A stretch of DNA of 59,975 nucleotides. It comes from Phycisphaerae bacterium (GTDB taxonomy: Bacteria > Planctomycetota > Phycisphaerae > Sedimentisphaerales > Anaerobacaceae). The translations under genes and the position numbers were made by a program. Below, piece by piece: positions 1 to 9,051 of this stretch; within the stretch, counting starts at the first letter, position 1, and each line of letters starts with the position of its first letter. The notes beneath the pieces are model-generated. The model ran no database searches and had not been told where the DNA came from. It saw only the letters and a list, made by a program, of their open reading frames with translations. The DNA lies in NCBI GenBank assembly GCA_016782865.1, contig JADHXR010000024.1, forward strand, positions 1-59,975. The letters are read 5' to 3'.

Positions 1-346
1 CGCCGAGGACCGCCCATTGCCGGGGGCCTCGTTCGGATGAAACGACCAACTCTGCCCCGTCAAGGTTAGTTTCACGATGCCTATTGCTGTCACGCAGGTG
101 ATTTCGCACGCGATTGACCACGCTCGTAACCAGATAGTTCTTCAAGCTGCCGGTCAGCTTGATACGACCGGCCGACCGGGCGAATTTGACAAACACATCG
201 TGAACCATGTCCTCAGCCGTATTCACATCGCCGACGAGAACCACGGCGAGCCTGAGCAGTTCGACCTTGTACTTGTCGTAGATCTGCCTGAGGGCTTCAT
301 GACGGCCCTGTTTGAACCTGAGAATAAGCAGCTTATCTTCTATCAT
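1..346 (-). CDS. ECF-type RNA polymerase sigma factor (partial, runs off the left edge)
   Basis: The visible 115 residues read MIEDKLLILRFKQGRHEALR and continue as a sigma-70 region 2: an acidic helix around TAEDMVHDVF (core-polymerase contact), followed by FVKF and a basic stretch NRVRNHLRD. This is the usual N-terminal half of an extracytoplasmic-function sigma factor. Region 4 would lie outside the window. The ATG at 346 is chosen because an in-frame TGA lies four codons upstream. The target regulon and any anti-sigma factor cannot be seen. The family call is confident; the specific ECF group is not. Confidence 0.85.
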   Translation of the reverse strand, partial: MIEDKLLILRFKQGRHEALRQIYDKYKVELLRLAVVLVGDVNTAEDMVHDVFVKFARSAGRIKLTGSLKNYLVTSVVNRVRNHLRDSNRHRETNLDGAELVVSSERGPRQWAVLG

Positions 347-1115
347 CGTGCACGGTCACATGAAGAATGATCAGTCTTCGCCCTATTACACACCGAGACA
401 GTGCCTTCGGGTATACAGAATATGAGTCAATAATCAATAATAGGCCCCTACGAAATGTGTGCAGATCCCGTAAATCCTATCTGAAAAAGTAGGTAGAGTT
501 CTGCCGGGAGATATGCCTTTAGGCGTAGGGGTACACACTACAAGTAAACCAGGGATTCCCTGATTTATTTAAAGCAGTGGTCGGGTATAATAGAACTGGT
601 GAAGTCAGCAGTTTAATGCTTGGTTGAGTTTGTAGGGTAGCTTACGCCGGGAAATATTTTCCTTCTCCCGGGTTATGATCTGCCTGGGATGAAAATATCG
701 GGTATACTGATGAGCCCCCCCACCTTTGACGGTTCTCCTTTCGTCCGGGGGCTCTCTCCCTTTGCTCGGATTACATTGCCGGATGCATTGTGTCGGCCAA
801 GCAGCCAGAATTGACAGAGATACGTTGCTATCGTCTCAAGAGCATTGAAAACCATCCACTTCACTCACTGTGTTCGCTCAGTGGCTGCCACCCGTCGGAA
901 ATGAGTAAGGGGCATCCTACTTATTTCTCCGTTTCACTGAGGTTCTTTCGTCTCTCGCATGGGGATCTCCAAACAGGTGCGTCAAAACTGCTTCGTTCGA
1001 CATCCGTATGCTATAGCTTGACAAACGGGAGTGTGTTTGTCACGTGTTTGCCGGGAATCGTTGAGCTGTCGAACGAACGCGTGAATTCAAGGCAAGACGG
1101 GTGGTTCTTGAGGTT
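347..1115. other. Non-coding gap with inverted repeats
   Basis: No convincing gene on either strand. It holds an 8-bp inverted repeat (445-452 with 524-531) upstream of the sigma-factor gene, a GAGCCCCC/GGGGGCTC pair (712-719, 747-754) and a TGACAAAC/GTTTGTCA hairpin (1019-1026, 1035-1042) just past the end of the RND pump gene, which could help end that transcript although no T-run follows. Short open frames here lack a ribosome site and resemble no protein. Confidence 0.5.
445..531. repeat. Long-range 8-bp inverted repeat, possible structured leader
   Basis: CCCCTACG at 445-452 is the exact reverse complement of CGTAGGGG at 524-531. Between them are two smaller complementary pairs (GCC-TTTA-GGC near 515-524 and CCTA/TAGG near 476-494). 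It lies about 100 bases upstream of the sigma-factor start, so on the minus strand it could form a closed leader domain. No known riboswitch consensus was recognised. Confidence 0.35.
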
Positions 1116-4100
1116 CTACTTCGATTTGGGCTTTGCGAATTTCCAGTACAGGGCCGGCATGAAAAGCAGGTTCAGTAATGTTGACGTGACCAGGCCGCCC
1201 ATGATTACGATGGCCATTGGGTGTTCGATTTCCTGGCCGGGTCGATTGCCTCCGATCACGATTGGCAGGAGGGCAAGCGCTGTTGTCAACGCGGTCATCA
1301 GGATGGGTGACAGACGCTCCATTGCGCCGCGTACGATCAGTTCCTCACCGAACGGCATGTTCTCTTGCGTTTCCAGGTGGCGGTAGTGGCTGATCAGCAT
1401 TATGCCGTTGCGACCGACGATGCCCAGGACGGTGACAAAGCCTACTATCGAGCCAAGTGACAATACGCCGCCGCTGAACAGGGCGCTGAAGATGCTGCCG
1501 GTCAGGGCGATAGGCAGGCACAGCATCAGCAGCAGGGCCAGTCGAACAGAGGCAAAATCGGAATAGACTATGAAGAAGATTCCCAATGCAGACAGTACCG
1601 CCACGGCGAGAAGGCGGTTTCTCGAATTCTGACGCTCGGCATATTCGCCGAGAATTTCCGGATGATAGCCGGTATCGAAATCAATGGCTTCGACCTTTGC
1701 TTCGATCTCGCGTGCTACACTGCCGAGGTCCCGCCTGGCTACATTGCATGAGACATCAATATATCTGGAGTTGGCTTCGCGGGTAATCTGGTTGGGCGTG
1801 GGAGCAACATAAATATCCGCGACCTGGCCTAACGGGACATGTCCGCCTGTAGGGGTGTCGATGACCAGCTCTTTCAACGCTGTAATATCGTGACGCACCT
1901 CCGGGGTGCCCCAGACGACACAATCGAAAACCATCTGCCCCTCGTATATCTCGCCGACCTTGGCTCCTTTGACCAGCGTCGTTGCGGCCCGGCGCACATC
2001 TCCGGGCATGAGGCCGAACTGGGCCGCCGCTTCGAGGCGGAATTTTATTTCCACCTGCGGTATCATCGTCAGGGGCTGCACGTGCAGGTCGATAATGCCG
2101 TCAATTTCGCCGATAGCTCCGGCTATCTCTTTTGCCTTTTCCTGGAGTACGGCAAGGTCCGGCCCGAATATGCGCAGGACCACCGTGGCAGCGGTGCCTG
2201 TCAGTACCTCCTTGATGCGCTCCCGCAGATAGGTGAGCACATCCCGATAGAGGCCCGGATAACCTTCCACCGCTTCCTTAATTTCGGCGACTGTCGTATC
2301 GTAATCGACCTGCGGGTCTATGCTGACCCAGAGCTCGGTGAAATTGGTCCCGACGACCTCATCGGCGACTTCTGCGCGGCCGATGTGGGCGCCGAAATTT
2401 CTAACTCCCGGGATAGACCGCAACTCCTTGCTGGCGCGAATTGTGATGCGGTCCATAGCCTCGACCGATGTGCCGGGCTTCTCAACAAAATGCATGAGGA
2501 AATCGAATTCCTTGAAACTTGGCAGAAATTCTTCTCCCAACAACGGTATGGTGACGCCGGCGGCGCCGAGCACCAATACTACAATCAATATGGCCCAGTT
2601 CGGATGCTTTATCAAACAGGGCAGAACCACCTGATATCCTCTTTTCAGCCAGTAAACCAGCGGTGAATCTTTGGGATGCAGAGACGCACGAGGAAGCATG
2701 ATCAAACAGAGCGCCGGCGTGAGGGTCAGCGCTACCAGGAGCGAGGCCAGTATTGCCAGGATATATGACAGAGCCAGCGGTCTGAAGAACGTTCCGCTCA
2801 GACCGGGCAGGAAGAATACGGGAATCAAGACGAGGACCACAATCAGACTACCGTACAGCACGGCACTTCGCACCTCTACGGAGGCTCTCAGGACCACCTC
2901 GAACGAGGATTCGGGATTGTCCTCCGCACGATTCAGGCGAAGGCGTCGCATGACGTTTTCTACGCCGACAATTGCGTCATCGACAACCTCGCCGATGGCG
3001 ATAACCAGGCCGGCCAGTACCATAGTATTGATTGTGCCGCCCCGGTAGTGCAGTATCAGGGCGGCGATGATCAGGGAACATGGAATAGCCAGCGCACTGA
3101 TCACGGCCGTGTGCCAGTCGTACAGGAAGAACGCCAGGACAATGACCACCAGAATACAGCCGTATAACAGGGCGCGATTGAGATTCTTTATCGACATTTC
3201 GATGAAGCCGGCCGGCCGGAAAATGGTTGAGTCAATATCGAGCTCCGTAAGGCCGGGACGCAGTGCATCCAGCGCAGCTTCCACGTTGCGAGTCACTACC
3301 AGGGTATTGGCCCAGGGTTGTTTTTCCACTATCAGAAGTATCCCGGGTCCATCATTGATTATGGCATCCCCGATGGGAGCTTCAAAACCCTCCACCACGT
3401 CCGCCACATCGCCCAGTCTGAGAGCATAGCCGTTGCGAAACGCGACAACGACCTGAGCTAAATCCTCGGCTGTCTTGATATGTGAGATGTGTGAAACAGC
3501 TAATCGCTGATTAGGCGTATCGAGGTAACCGCCGCCCGTCAATTCCACAGCATCACCGGCGGCCTGCTCAACCTCTGCGAGAGTGATATTATTCGCCCGC
3601 AGCCTGTCCGGGTCGACCAGCACCTGAAGCTGCCGGTCCCGCTCTCCCCAGATTGCAACATTCGCCACGCCGGGTATCGAGACAAGTCGCGGACGTATAA
3701 TCCATTTGGCCAGAGAACTCATTTCCATTTGGGTAAGTGTCTCTGACGAGATGCCGATCTTGAGTGCTCTGCTGGTAGAGGAAAGGGGCTGGAGCATCAC
3801 AGGAGGCTTGGCCACATTGGGCAAAGATTCTGCCGCTAATGAAAGGCGTTCCTGTACCATTTGCCGGGCCGCCTGTATATCCACGCCCTGCTTGAAATAC
3901 AGGACCACCGACGACAGGCCCATGACCGATTTCGAACGGATGGTCTGGACCCAGGCTGTGCCGTTCAATGCGTTCTCGATTGGGACCGTTACGAGCGCCT
4001 CAACCTCGGCGGTCGACAACCCGGGCACTTCGGTCTGGACCTCTACGTAGGGCGGCGCAAACTCCGGGAAGACATCCATTGGCGTGCGGCTTACCACGCG

Positions 4101-4184
4101 AAAGCCAACAACCAGCACCATAGCCATTAGAGCTACGATAGCAACTCTGAGTCGTAAAGATGTGGAAATAAGCCACGTTAACAT
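1116..4184 (-). CDS. RND efflux pump, heavy-metal (CusA/CzcA) type
   Basis: Inner-membrane proton-driven pump of the HME-RND family, 1022 residues, the normal full length. It starts with the typical first transmembrane helix and the [15 protein letters not shown] porter entry. The fourth-helix region near residues 397-410 reads [19 protein letters not shown], where acidic residues carry the proton relay. A second set of helices follows after about residue 850. It is the last gene of a leftward operon TolC-adaptor-pump and its ATG overlaps the adaptor stop by one base (TAATG), so the two are translationally coupled. Metal versus organic substrate is not settled: the overall sequence looks HME-like, but the helix-4 signature is not exactly that of CusA or CzcA. 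Confidence 0.92.
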   Translation of the reverse strand: MLTWLISTSLRLRVAIVALMAMVLVVGFRVVSRTPMDVFPEFAPPYVEVQTEVPGLSTAEVEALVTVPIENALNGTAWVQTIRSKSVMGLSSVVLYFKQGVDIQAARQMVQERLSLAAESLPNVAKPPVMLQPLSSTSRALKIGISSETLTQMEMSSLAKWIIRPRLVSIPGVANVAIWGERDRQLQVLVDPDRLRANNITLAEVEQAAGDAVELTGGGYLDTPNQRLAVSHISHIKTAEDLAQVVVAFRNGYALRLGDVADVVEGFEAPIGDAIINDGPGILLIVEKQPWANTLVVTRNVEAALDALRPGLTELDIDSTIFRPAGFIEMSIKNLNRALLYGCILVVIVLAFFLYDWHTAVISALAIPCSLIIAALILHYRGGTINTMVLAGLVIAIGEVVDDAIVGVENVMRRLRLNRAEDNPESSFEVVLRASVEVRSAVLYGSLIVVLVLIPVFFLPGLSGTFFRPLALSYILAILASLLVALTLTPALCLIMLPRASLHPKDSPLVYWLKRGYQVVLPCLIKHPNWAILIVVLVLGAAGVTIPLLGEEFLPSFKEFDFLMHFVEKPGTSVEAMDRITIRASKELRSIPGVRNFGAHIGRAEVADEVVGTNFTELWVSIDPQVDYDTTVAEIKEAVEGYPGLYRDVLTYLRERIKEVLTGTAATVVLRIFGPDLAVLQEKAKEIAGAIGEIDGIIDLHVQPLTMIPQVEIKFRLEAAAQFGLMPGDVRRAATTLVKGAKVGEIYEGQMVFDCVVWGTPEVRHDITALKELVIDTPTGGHVPLGQVADIYVAPTPNQITREANSRYIDVSCNVARRDLGSVAREIEAKVEAIDFDTGYHPEILGEYAERQNSRNRLLAVAVLSALGIFFIVYSDFASVRLALLLMLCLPIALTGSIFSALFSGGVLSLGSIVGFVTVLGIVGRNGIMLISHYRHLETQENMPFGEELIVRGAMERLSPILMTALTTALALLPIVIGGNRPGQEIEHPMAIVIMGGLVTSTLLNLLFMPALYWKFAKPKSK

Positions 4185-5383
4185 TATTTGCCCACTCCAA
4201 ACTCAGTACCGAATAACTCGGCAGCGCCCGCACTGACCACTTTAGCTCCGACGGCCGGGCCGCGGGATAGAATTGCAAGCTCGCCGAGCGCACGACGCAG
4301 CTCCACACGCCGACGTATATAAACTCTCGGCTCGGTGTTCTCATAAACCCATGCGCTACCGTACATATCGTAGAGAATGGAAGAGTAGGGCACGACCAGG
4401 TTTTGCTCACTATCTTTAAGAGCAAGGGTGACGCCGACCTTCTGGCCGGGCCGATATGAGAGGTCTGCGTTTGATAATTCGTAGAACAAATCCGCCGTTG
4501 CAGACTCCGGATCGGCGCCGACGGGCGCCGCGACAGGCTCGGCGGTTTGCGCATCAGCGGCGGCGAAATCCGCCAGACTGTGGATGCGGGCGGGCTTGTC
4601 GGTGTCTATAACAGCCATATCGCCGGTATAGACCGGGACTTTGATCCAAACCGGATCAACGCCGGCAATTTCCAGCAGAGCGGTCGAGGCGGCAACCGTC
4701 TGGCCGGGGGCGACGTGAACCGCTTGAATTATACCATCCACCGGAGACTTGATCGTAAGTGAGGATAGCCCGTCGGCCGGTGAATCGAGATTGCCTTTCA
4801 GGAGAAGTTGCAGTCGCCTCAGTGCTGTTTCCAGGCTTGTCCCGGCGCCGGCCATCTGAGCCTGCGCATCTTCTAGATCTCTGACGCTGCCGGCTTTGTC
4901 GTCGAGCAATTTCTTCGCGCGTTTTGCCCTTGTCTCGGCTAGTTCGAATTCGATTTTCCTGAGGGAAACCTCTTCCTGTACGCTCAACAAGTCTTTCTCG
5001 GGCAGTGCCAGCAACAAGCGGTATAGTGGCTGGCCCTGAGCTACTCGTCCGCCGGCCGTTACAGCAATGTCGTCTCCTGGAGATAGCAGCGTACCCGAGA
5101 GGGGAGCCGATATCGTCACCGACCGGCCAGAGACCGACACCACCTCGCCGCCGAAGGTTCGGTTTCTTTCTACTGAACGGTGCTCGACGGTCGCGATCTG
5201 AATTCCCAGCCGGGATTCGGCTGGGGCGGTAAGGGTGACAGTTGTCAGGTCGGTTTCTTTGACGGCGTTTTGAACCTTTGCCGGCGGTGGCGGTTTCTCT
5301 TTTGGCACAGTTTTCTTGCTGCAACCCCAGATACCGACCATTGCCGCCATCAGGGCGAGGCATCTCAGATACGTACTGGTCAT
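4184..5383 (-). CDS. RND periplasmic adaptor (membrane-fusion) lipoprotein
   Basis: HlyD-family adaptor that bridges the inner-membrane pump and the outer-membrane channel, 399 residues. The start at 5383 is preferred over upstream options because it has an AGGAGAG ribosome site and opens directly into a lipoprotein signal ending GIWGC, so the mature protein should be lipid-anchored at that cysteine. A lipoyl/barrel-sandwich half ([20 protein letters not shown]), a helical hairpin (residues about 130-200) and a second barrel half ([20 protein letters not shown]) follow in the usual order. There is no N-terminal or C-terminal metal-chaperone extension with His/Met clusters, so the metal specificity cannot be read. 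Confidence 0.92.
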   Translation of the reverse strand: MTSTYLRCLALMAAMVGIWGCSKKTVPKEKPPPPAKVQNAVKETDLTTVTLTAPAESRLGIQIATVEHRSVERNRTFGGEVVSVSGRSVTISAPLSGTLLSPGDDIAVTAGGRVAQGQPLYRLLLALPEKDLLSVQEEVSLRKIEFELAETRAKRAKKLLDDKAGSVRDLEDAQAQMAGAGTSLETALRRLQLLLKGNLDSPADGLSSLTIKSPVDGIIQAVHVAPGQTVAASTALLEIAGVDPVWIKVPVYTGDMAVIDTDKPARIHSLADFAAADAQTAEPVAAPVGADPESATADLFYELSNADLSYRPGQKVGVTLALKDSEQNLVVPYSSILYDMYGSAWVYENTEPRVYIRRRVELRRALGELAILSRGPAVGAKVVSAGAAELFGTEFGVGK

Positions 5384-5420
5384 ATCGCTCTCTCCTGCGT
5401 GTGGTTGTCGACAATTGGAA

Positions 5421-6743
5421 TTATATAATCTTCCTTCCGACTGAATAGTTGAGTTGTGCCGCGGCGCGGTGCAAACGCCCGGCTGATTCGGCCCTGCGCA
5501 CGCATGCGGCGACAAGTCCCATCCTGGCCTGCAATACTGAAAGATAAGTCACTTGGCCGGCCGCCAGGGCTTTTTCAGTCCTCTCGACCGCGGTCTGCCA
5601 GGAAGGAACGATGTCTGCGTCCCATGACTCGAATTCGTCGTGAGCCGAGATGTACTGAGTGTGGGCCTGACGCACCTGGAGAATGATGCCCTGGCGGACC
5701 GCTTCATACTCCCGAACTGCCTGTTCCAATCTTGCCTTGGCCCGAGCTGTCTTCCCATCGTTCCGGTTGAACACCGGGACTTCGACTGCCAATCCCGGCC
5801 CGACCGTGAGAGAGTCTTTGCCTTTATCATCGCCGTCAATAATCGCGATAAGGTTGTAGACCTTGGACTTCTCCCAACCCAGCCGTTCGCCGGCCGCCTC
5901 GATAGCAAGTTCGGCCGCTCGCAGATCCGGCCTGGCGGCGAGGGCTCTCTTAAGAATCGCATCAATCGGTTCGGTCGATCCGGAGGCAGTATCCGATGCT
6001 GCTATATGAAATGTTGTATTCTCGGCGATTAGTCCGAGCAAAGCGCAAAGTTCTTGTCTGGCGACAGTTGCTTGTTGTGACGAACGCTTGGCAGCATCGT
6101 CGGCTCGCAGCGAGTCTATTTGAGCGAATGAGGCCTCCAAGTCGCTTATATGACCTGCTCGCAGACGCACTTGGGCGAGCTCGGCCATTTGAACTCGCAG
6201 CTCGGCATCCTCCCGCGCCAGGCGGGCGTGCTCCCGGGCCGACCGCAAATCGGCATAAGCGATCCGGACGTCTCGAATGAGGGCCAGGCCGTGCTCGACG
6301 AGATTCTCGGAAAGGCCCTGAGAGTCAAGCTTGGCTGCGGCGATGCGGTGAGGGCGTTGCCAAAGCACATCGATAGCGAAACTCAGGTTCGTTTCCAGCA
6401 GTTTGGGCCCGACCGGAAAAAGAAGGGAAAATACAGGATTGCTGAGCATGCGTGCTTCGACAAGGTCGGCGCGGGCGAAGCCCAGAGTGGCCAAATCGGC
6501 CTGAAACCGGGCATTATTCCAAAGGGCCAGAGCCACCGCTTCGTCCTGTGATAAGCCGTCGTCGAGCGATACGCCCTCGGGCAGATTGAGCCGCCCAGCT
6601 TCTGCGGGTTGTCCCAACTCATAATCAGTACGTTCTCTCAGACCCTCGGAAACGTCGGAAATAGAGGAATGATCGCTGGTGGATTGGGCCGCGCAGCCTG
6701 CTGCCAGAAGAATCAGTAAATTGACGTAAGTCTTTCCAACCAT
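5421..6743 (-). CDS. TolC-family outer-membrane efflux channel lipoprotein
   Basis: First gene of the efflux operon, 440 residues, the normal size for the TolC/CusC family. A short signal peptide ends LLAAGCAAQ, a lipobox. Two long alpha-helical repeats follow, seen as alternating AREDAELRVQMAELAQVRL and similar stretches, with the GHISDLEASFAQIDSL and GQVTYLSVLQARMGLV segments typical of the OEP domain. It should form the trimeric outer-membrane exit duct for the adaptor and pump encoded downstream. The gap to the adaptor is 37 bases. Expression is probably driven by the consensus promoter at 6782-6811. Confidence 0.92.
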   Translation of the reverse strand: MVGKTYVNLLILLAAGCAAQSTSDHSSISDVSEGLRERTDYELGQPAEAGRLNLPEGVSLDDGLSQDEAVALALWNNARFQADLATLGFARADLVEARMLSNPVFSLLFPVGPKLLETNLSFAIDVLWQRPHRIAAAKLDSQGLSENLVEHGLALIRDVRIAYADLRSAREHARLAREDAELRVQMAELAQVRLRAGHISDLEASFAQIDSLRADDAAKRSSQQATVARQELCALLGLIAENTTFHIAASDTASGSTEPIDAILKRALAARPDLRAAELAIEAAGERLGWEKSKVYNLIAIIDGDDKGKDSLTVGPGLAVEVPVFNRNDGKTARAKARLEQAVREYEAVRQGIILQVRQAHTQYISAHDEFESWDADIVPSWQTAVERTEKALAAGQVTYLSVLQARMGLVAACVRRAESAGRLHRAAAQLNYSVGRKII

Positions 6744-6781
6744 GTGCGTCCCGTTGCGAATATCCGAGCATGCTGAAACTG

Positions 6782-6811
6782 ATTATAGCACTCTCAAGCC
6801 TGCGGTGTCAA
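6782..6811 (-). promoter_or_regulatory. Sigma-70-type promoter for the RND efflux operon
   Basis: On the minus strand TTGACA and TATAAT are both perfect, separated by 18 bases, and the predicted start is about 30 bases before the TolC-like ATG. Confidence 0.75.
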
Positions 6812-6945
6812 TCAAGAAATGCCGCCGCGGGGCTGCCTTCGGCGGTCTTCTCGCGAGTGGCAAGACATTTGCCATAGATTCTTGTTTATGAGAATATATA
6901 GTCTGAATATTTTGTCATTTTTGGCAAGTTTTTTCTTCATAGGGC

Positions 6946-6973
6946 TTGACATGATCTAGACTGTGCGTAGAAT
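6946..6973 (+). promoter_or_regulatory. Sigma-70-type promoter facing the porin/acetate block
   Basis: TTGACA (6946-6951), a 16-base spacer and TAGAAT (6968-6973). It is divergent from the efflux promoter and would give a leader of about 640 bases before the porin gene. Confidence 0.55.
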
Positions 6974-7622
6974 AAGAGTTCTTTAAGGTTGATTTGACCT
7001 ACAGTGCTTTGACAAGGAGAGAACACTAAGGAAAAGAGAATTCCGGTGATTGCCGTACTCTTGAGCGGTTGATGCGGGTCCAGGCTGCGTTACGGATGCA
7101 GCACGACAGATAGCTTATCTCCTAGTCAGTTATGTGGGTTTTTCAGCGGTGGTGAAGAAACCTCACTCACAGCCCCCCCGAACGGAGATACAGCAGGGAA
7201 GCTATCGCAACTGTGGCCGGGACAGGGCCGGATAGAGCCGGGAGAAAGAGCATGAAAAATAACAGTTGGATGTCGTAGGGCAAAATATTCCTACTGTCGG
7301 GAACAAGCAATGTTGACGTTGCGACCTGATTGTCGTTCTTGTCCTCGAGAACATTCGGCTTTCGCAAATAATCTGATGGTTCAGTCCATTTGTGCCGAAA
7401 AATAAGTGGCGGGAAAACAGGCTTGAGCCGGCACAGTGTCTCTATAGTGCACCGGTGTCGAGTTCATGCCTGACAGCCTCTTGGATGGGGTGGGTGCCAA
7501 TCGGTCGGTAGTAGCCGGGACATGTGCACAGGCACACAGGCGATTGCTCGGCCACATCGGTGTGAGGAGGTTTCCGACTGACCTGCAGCGAGTATCGTAG
7601 TAGGAAGAATCTGAAAGTTGAG
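6974..7622 (+). other. Long untranslated leader or gap before the porin
   Basis: About 650 bases without a convincing gene. If the promoter at 6946 is used, this is an unusually long 5' leader. An AAGGAG-like site is followed by a possible very short peptide starting GTG near 7048. A 66-codon minus-strand frame (7167-7367) has no recognisable features. No riboswitch consensus was recognised. Confidence 0.4.
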
Positions 7623-8936
7623 GTGAAAATCATTCTAACAGAACAGCTTACGAACAAGAGGATACTACTGATCGTCGTGAGCTTACTCTCGTTCGCGGCC
7701 CGCGCAGCGGGCGGCAGCGACATGACCTCAGAGAACGCCGAACTGAAGAAGCGTGTTGAGAGGCTCGACAAAGAGCTGGCGGAACTCAAGAAGGCCGTCA
7801 CCGAGCAGGGCCAGGCGACAGAAGCACTGCCGGCGAGCAAGCCGATATGGTCGAGCCTTGATATCCAACTGTACGGCTATCTGAAACTTGACGCGGCTTA
7901 CGACACTTCGCGGACCGACGACGGCAACTTTGCCAAGTGGGTGGAACCCGAGAACAACAATTCCGATGACGACCAGTTCAATATGACCACCAACCAGAGC
8001 CGGTTCGGCATGATGATCACCGGTCCCGACAACGGCGCCATGAAGGCGAGCGGGCGGGCCGAGGTGGACTTCTATGGCGGCGGCAGCCAGAACAAGGCGC
8101 ACCTGATGATGCGTCATGCATATATGAAGCTGGACTGGCCTGCGGATAAGTTCAGCATTATCGCCGGCCAGACGTCCGATGTGATCAGCCCGCTTGTTCC
8201 GACAACTGTGAATTACAGCGTTGCCTGGTGGACGGGCAACATCGGGTACCGGCGCCCCCAGATACGATTGACCAAGGTGCTCGGCATTGATGGCGACGTT
8301 GACTTGACGCTCGAAGGCGCCGTTGCCCGCACGATTGGCCGGGGCGATGCAGTGGGAGGGACCGAATCAGGCGAGGATTCCGGCCTGCCGACGTTGCAGG
8401 GCAGGGCCAGTGTTACTCTGCCGATATTCTGCAGCACGCCGGCTACAATCGGCCTTTCCGGCCACTGCGGCAAGGAAGAATACGATGTTGCGGTTAACGG
8501 CTCGGACAAGGAATTCAGATCATGGTCGCTGAACGTGGACTTACTGCAGCCTGTCAACAGTTGGCTGACGATCAAGAGCGAACTGTTCACCGGCGAGAAC
8601 CTCGACGCCTACCTGGGCGGGATCGGTCAGGGCGTAACATTAACCGGGGCAAACATGTACGACGAAATCGGCAGCCGCGGCGGCTGGATAGCCGCGAGCC
8701 TCGGACTCTGGAGCGGCCAGCGCTACAACATAGGAATCGCAATGGACGACGTGGACTATGGAGATGTCAATGAGGGCGATCGCACCCTGAACCGGTCGGT
8801 ATTTGCGAATATGTTCTGCGCCATCGACAAGAACGCGGAGTTTGCCTTTGAGCTTTCGCACTGGAAAACCGACTATGCCGGCAACGGAGACGCCGACAGT
8901 TTTCGTATTCAAACCGCTTTTATCTACAAATTTTAG
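7623..8936 (+). CDS. Outer-membrane porin, DcaP-like, with N-terminal coiled coil
   Basis: A 437-residue secreted beta-barrel protein. A hydrophobic signal ends near SFAARAAGG. Residues about 35-65 form a short Lys/Glu/Leu coiled coil (ENAELKKRVERLDKELAELK), as in trimeric porins whose N-terminus forms a periplasmic stalk. The rest alternates amphipathic strands (LDIQLYGYLKLDAAYDTS, SRFGMMITGPDNG, AHLMMRHAYMKLDW) and ends in an aromatic IYKF, typical of barrels inserted by BamA. The sequence resembles DcaP-type porins, known for uptake of organic acids, which fits its position just before acetyl-CoA synthetase. The start is GTG; no ATG precedes the signal, and the ribosome site is poor. Confidence 0.75.
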   Translation: MKIILTEQLTNKRILLIVVSLLSFAARAAGGSDMTSENAELKKRVERLDKELAELKKAVTEQGQATEALPASKPIWSSLDIQLYGYLKLDAAYDTSRTDDGNFAKWVEPENNNSDDDQFNMTTNQSRFGMMITGPDNGAMKASGRAEVDFYGGGSQNKAHLMMRHAYMKLDWPADKFSIIAGQTSDVISPLVPTTVNYSVAWWTGNIGYRRPQIRLTKVLGIDGDVDLTLEGAVARTIGRGDAVGGTESGEDSGLPTLQGRASVTLPIFCSTPATIGLSGHCGKEEYDVAVNGSDKEFRSWSLNVDLLQPVNSWLTIKSELFTGENLDAYLGGIGQGVTLTGANMYDEIGSRGGWIAASLGLWSGQRYNIGIAMDDVDYGDVNEGDRTLNRSVFANMFCAIDKNAEFAFELSHWKTDYAGNGDADSFRIQTAFIYKF

Positions 8937-8955
8937 GGAGAACGCATTCTTTAGC

Positions 8956-8984
8956 TTGACACGCACGTAGCGTGATTTTAGGAT
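8956..8984 (+). promoter_or_regulatory. Promoter for acetyl-CoA synthetase
   Basis: TTGACA (8956-8961), a 17-base spacer and TAGGAT (8979-8984), starting about 20 bases after the porin stop and about 60 before the acs start. It would let acs be expressed apart from the porin. Confidence 0.6.
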
Positions 8985-9051
8985 GCACGCTGCGAATCTT
9001 GAAAGTTGCGAATTTAAGCCGATCACGAAATTACTCATCAAGGAGAAAACT

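Noticed and set aside
1839..2666. 275-codon plus-strand frame inside the RND pump gene
   Set aside because: Antisense shadow of a full-length, motif-supported pump.
7167..7367. 66-codon minus-strand frame in the porin leader
   Set aside because: A hydrophobic stretch is present but there is no ribosome site or signal-peptide order.
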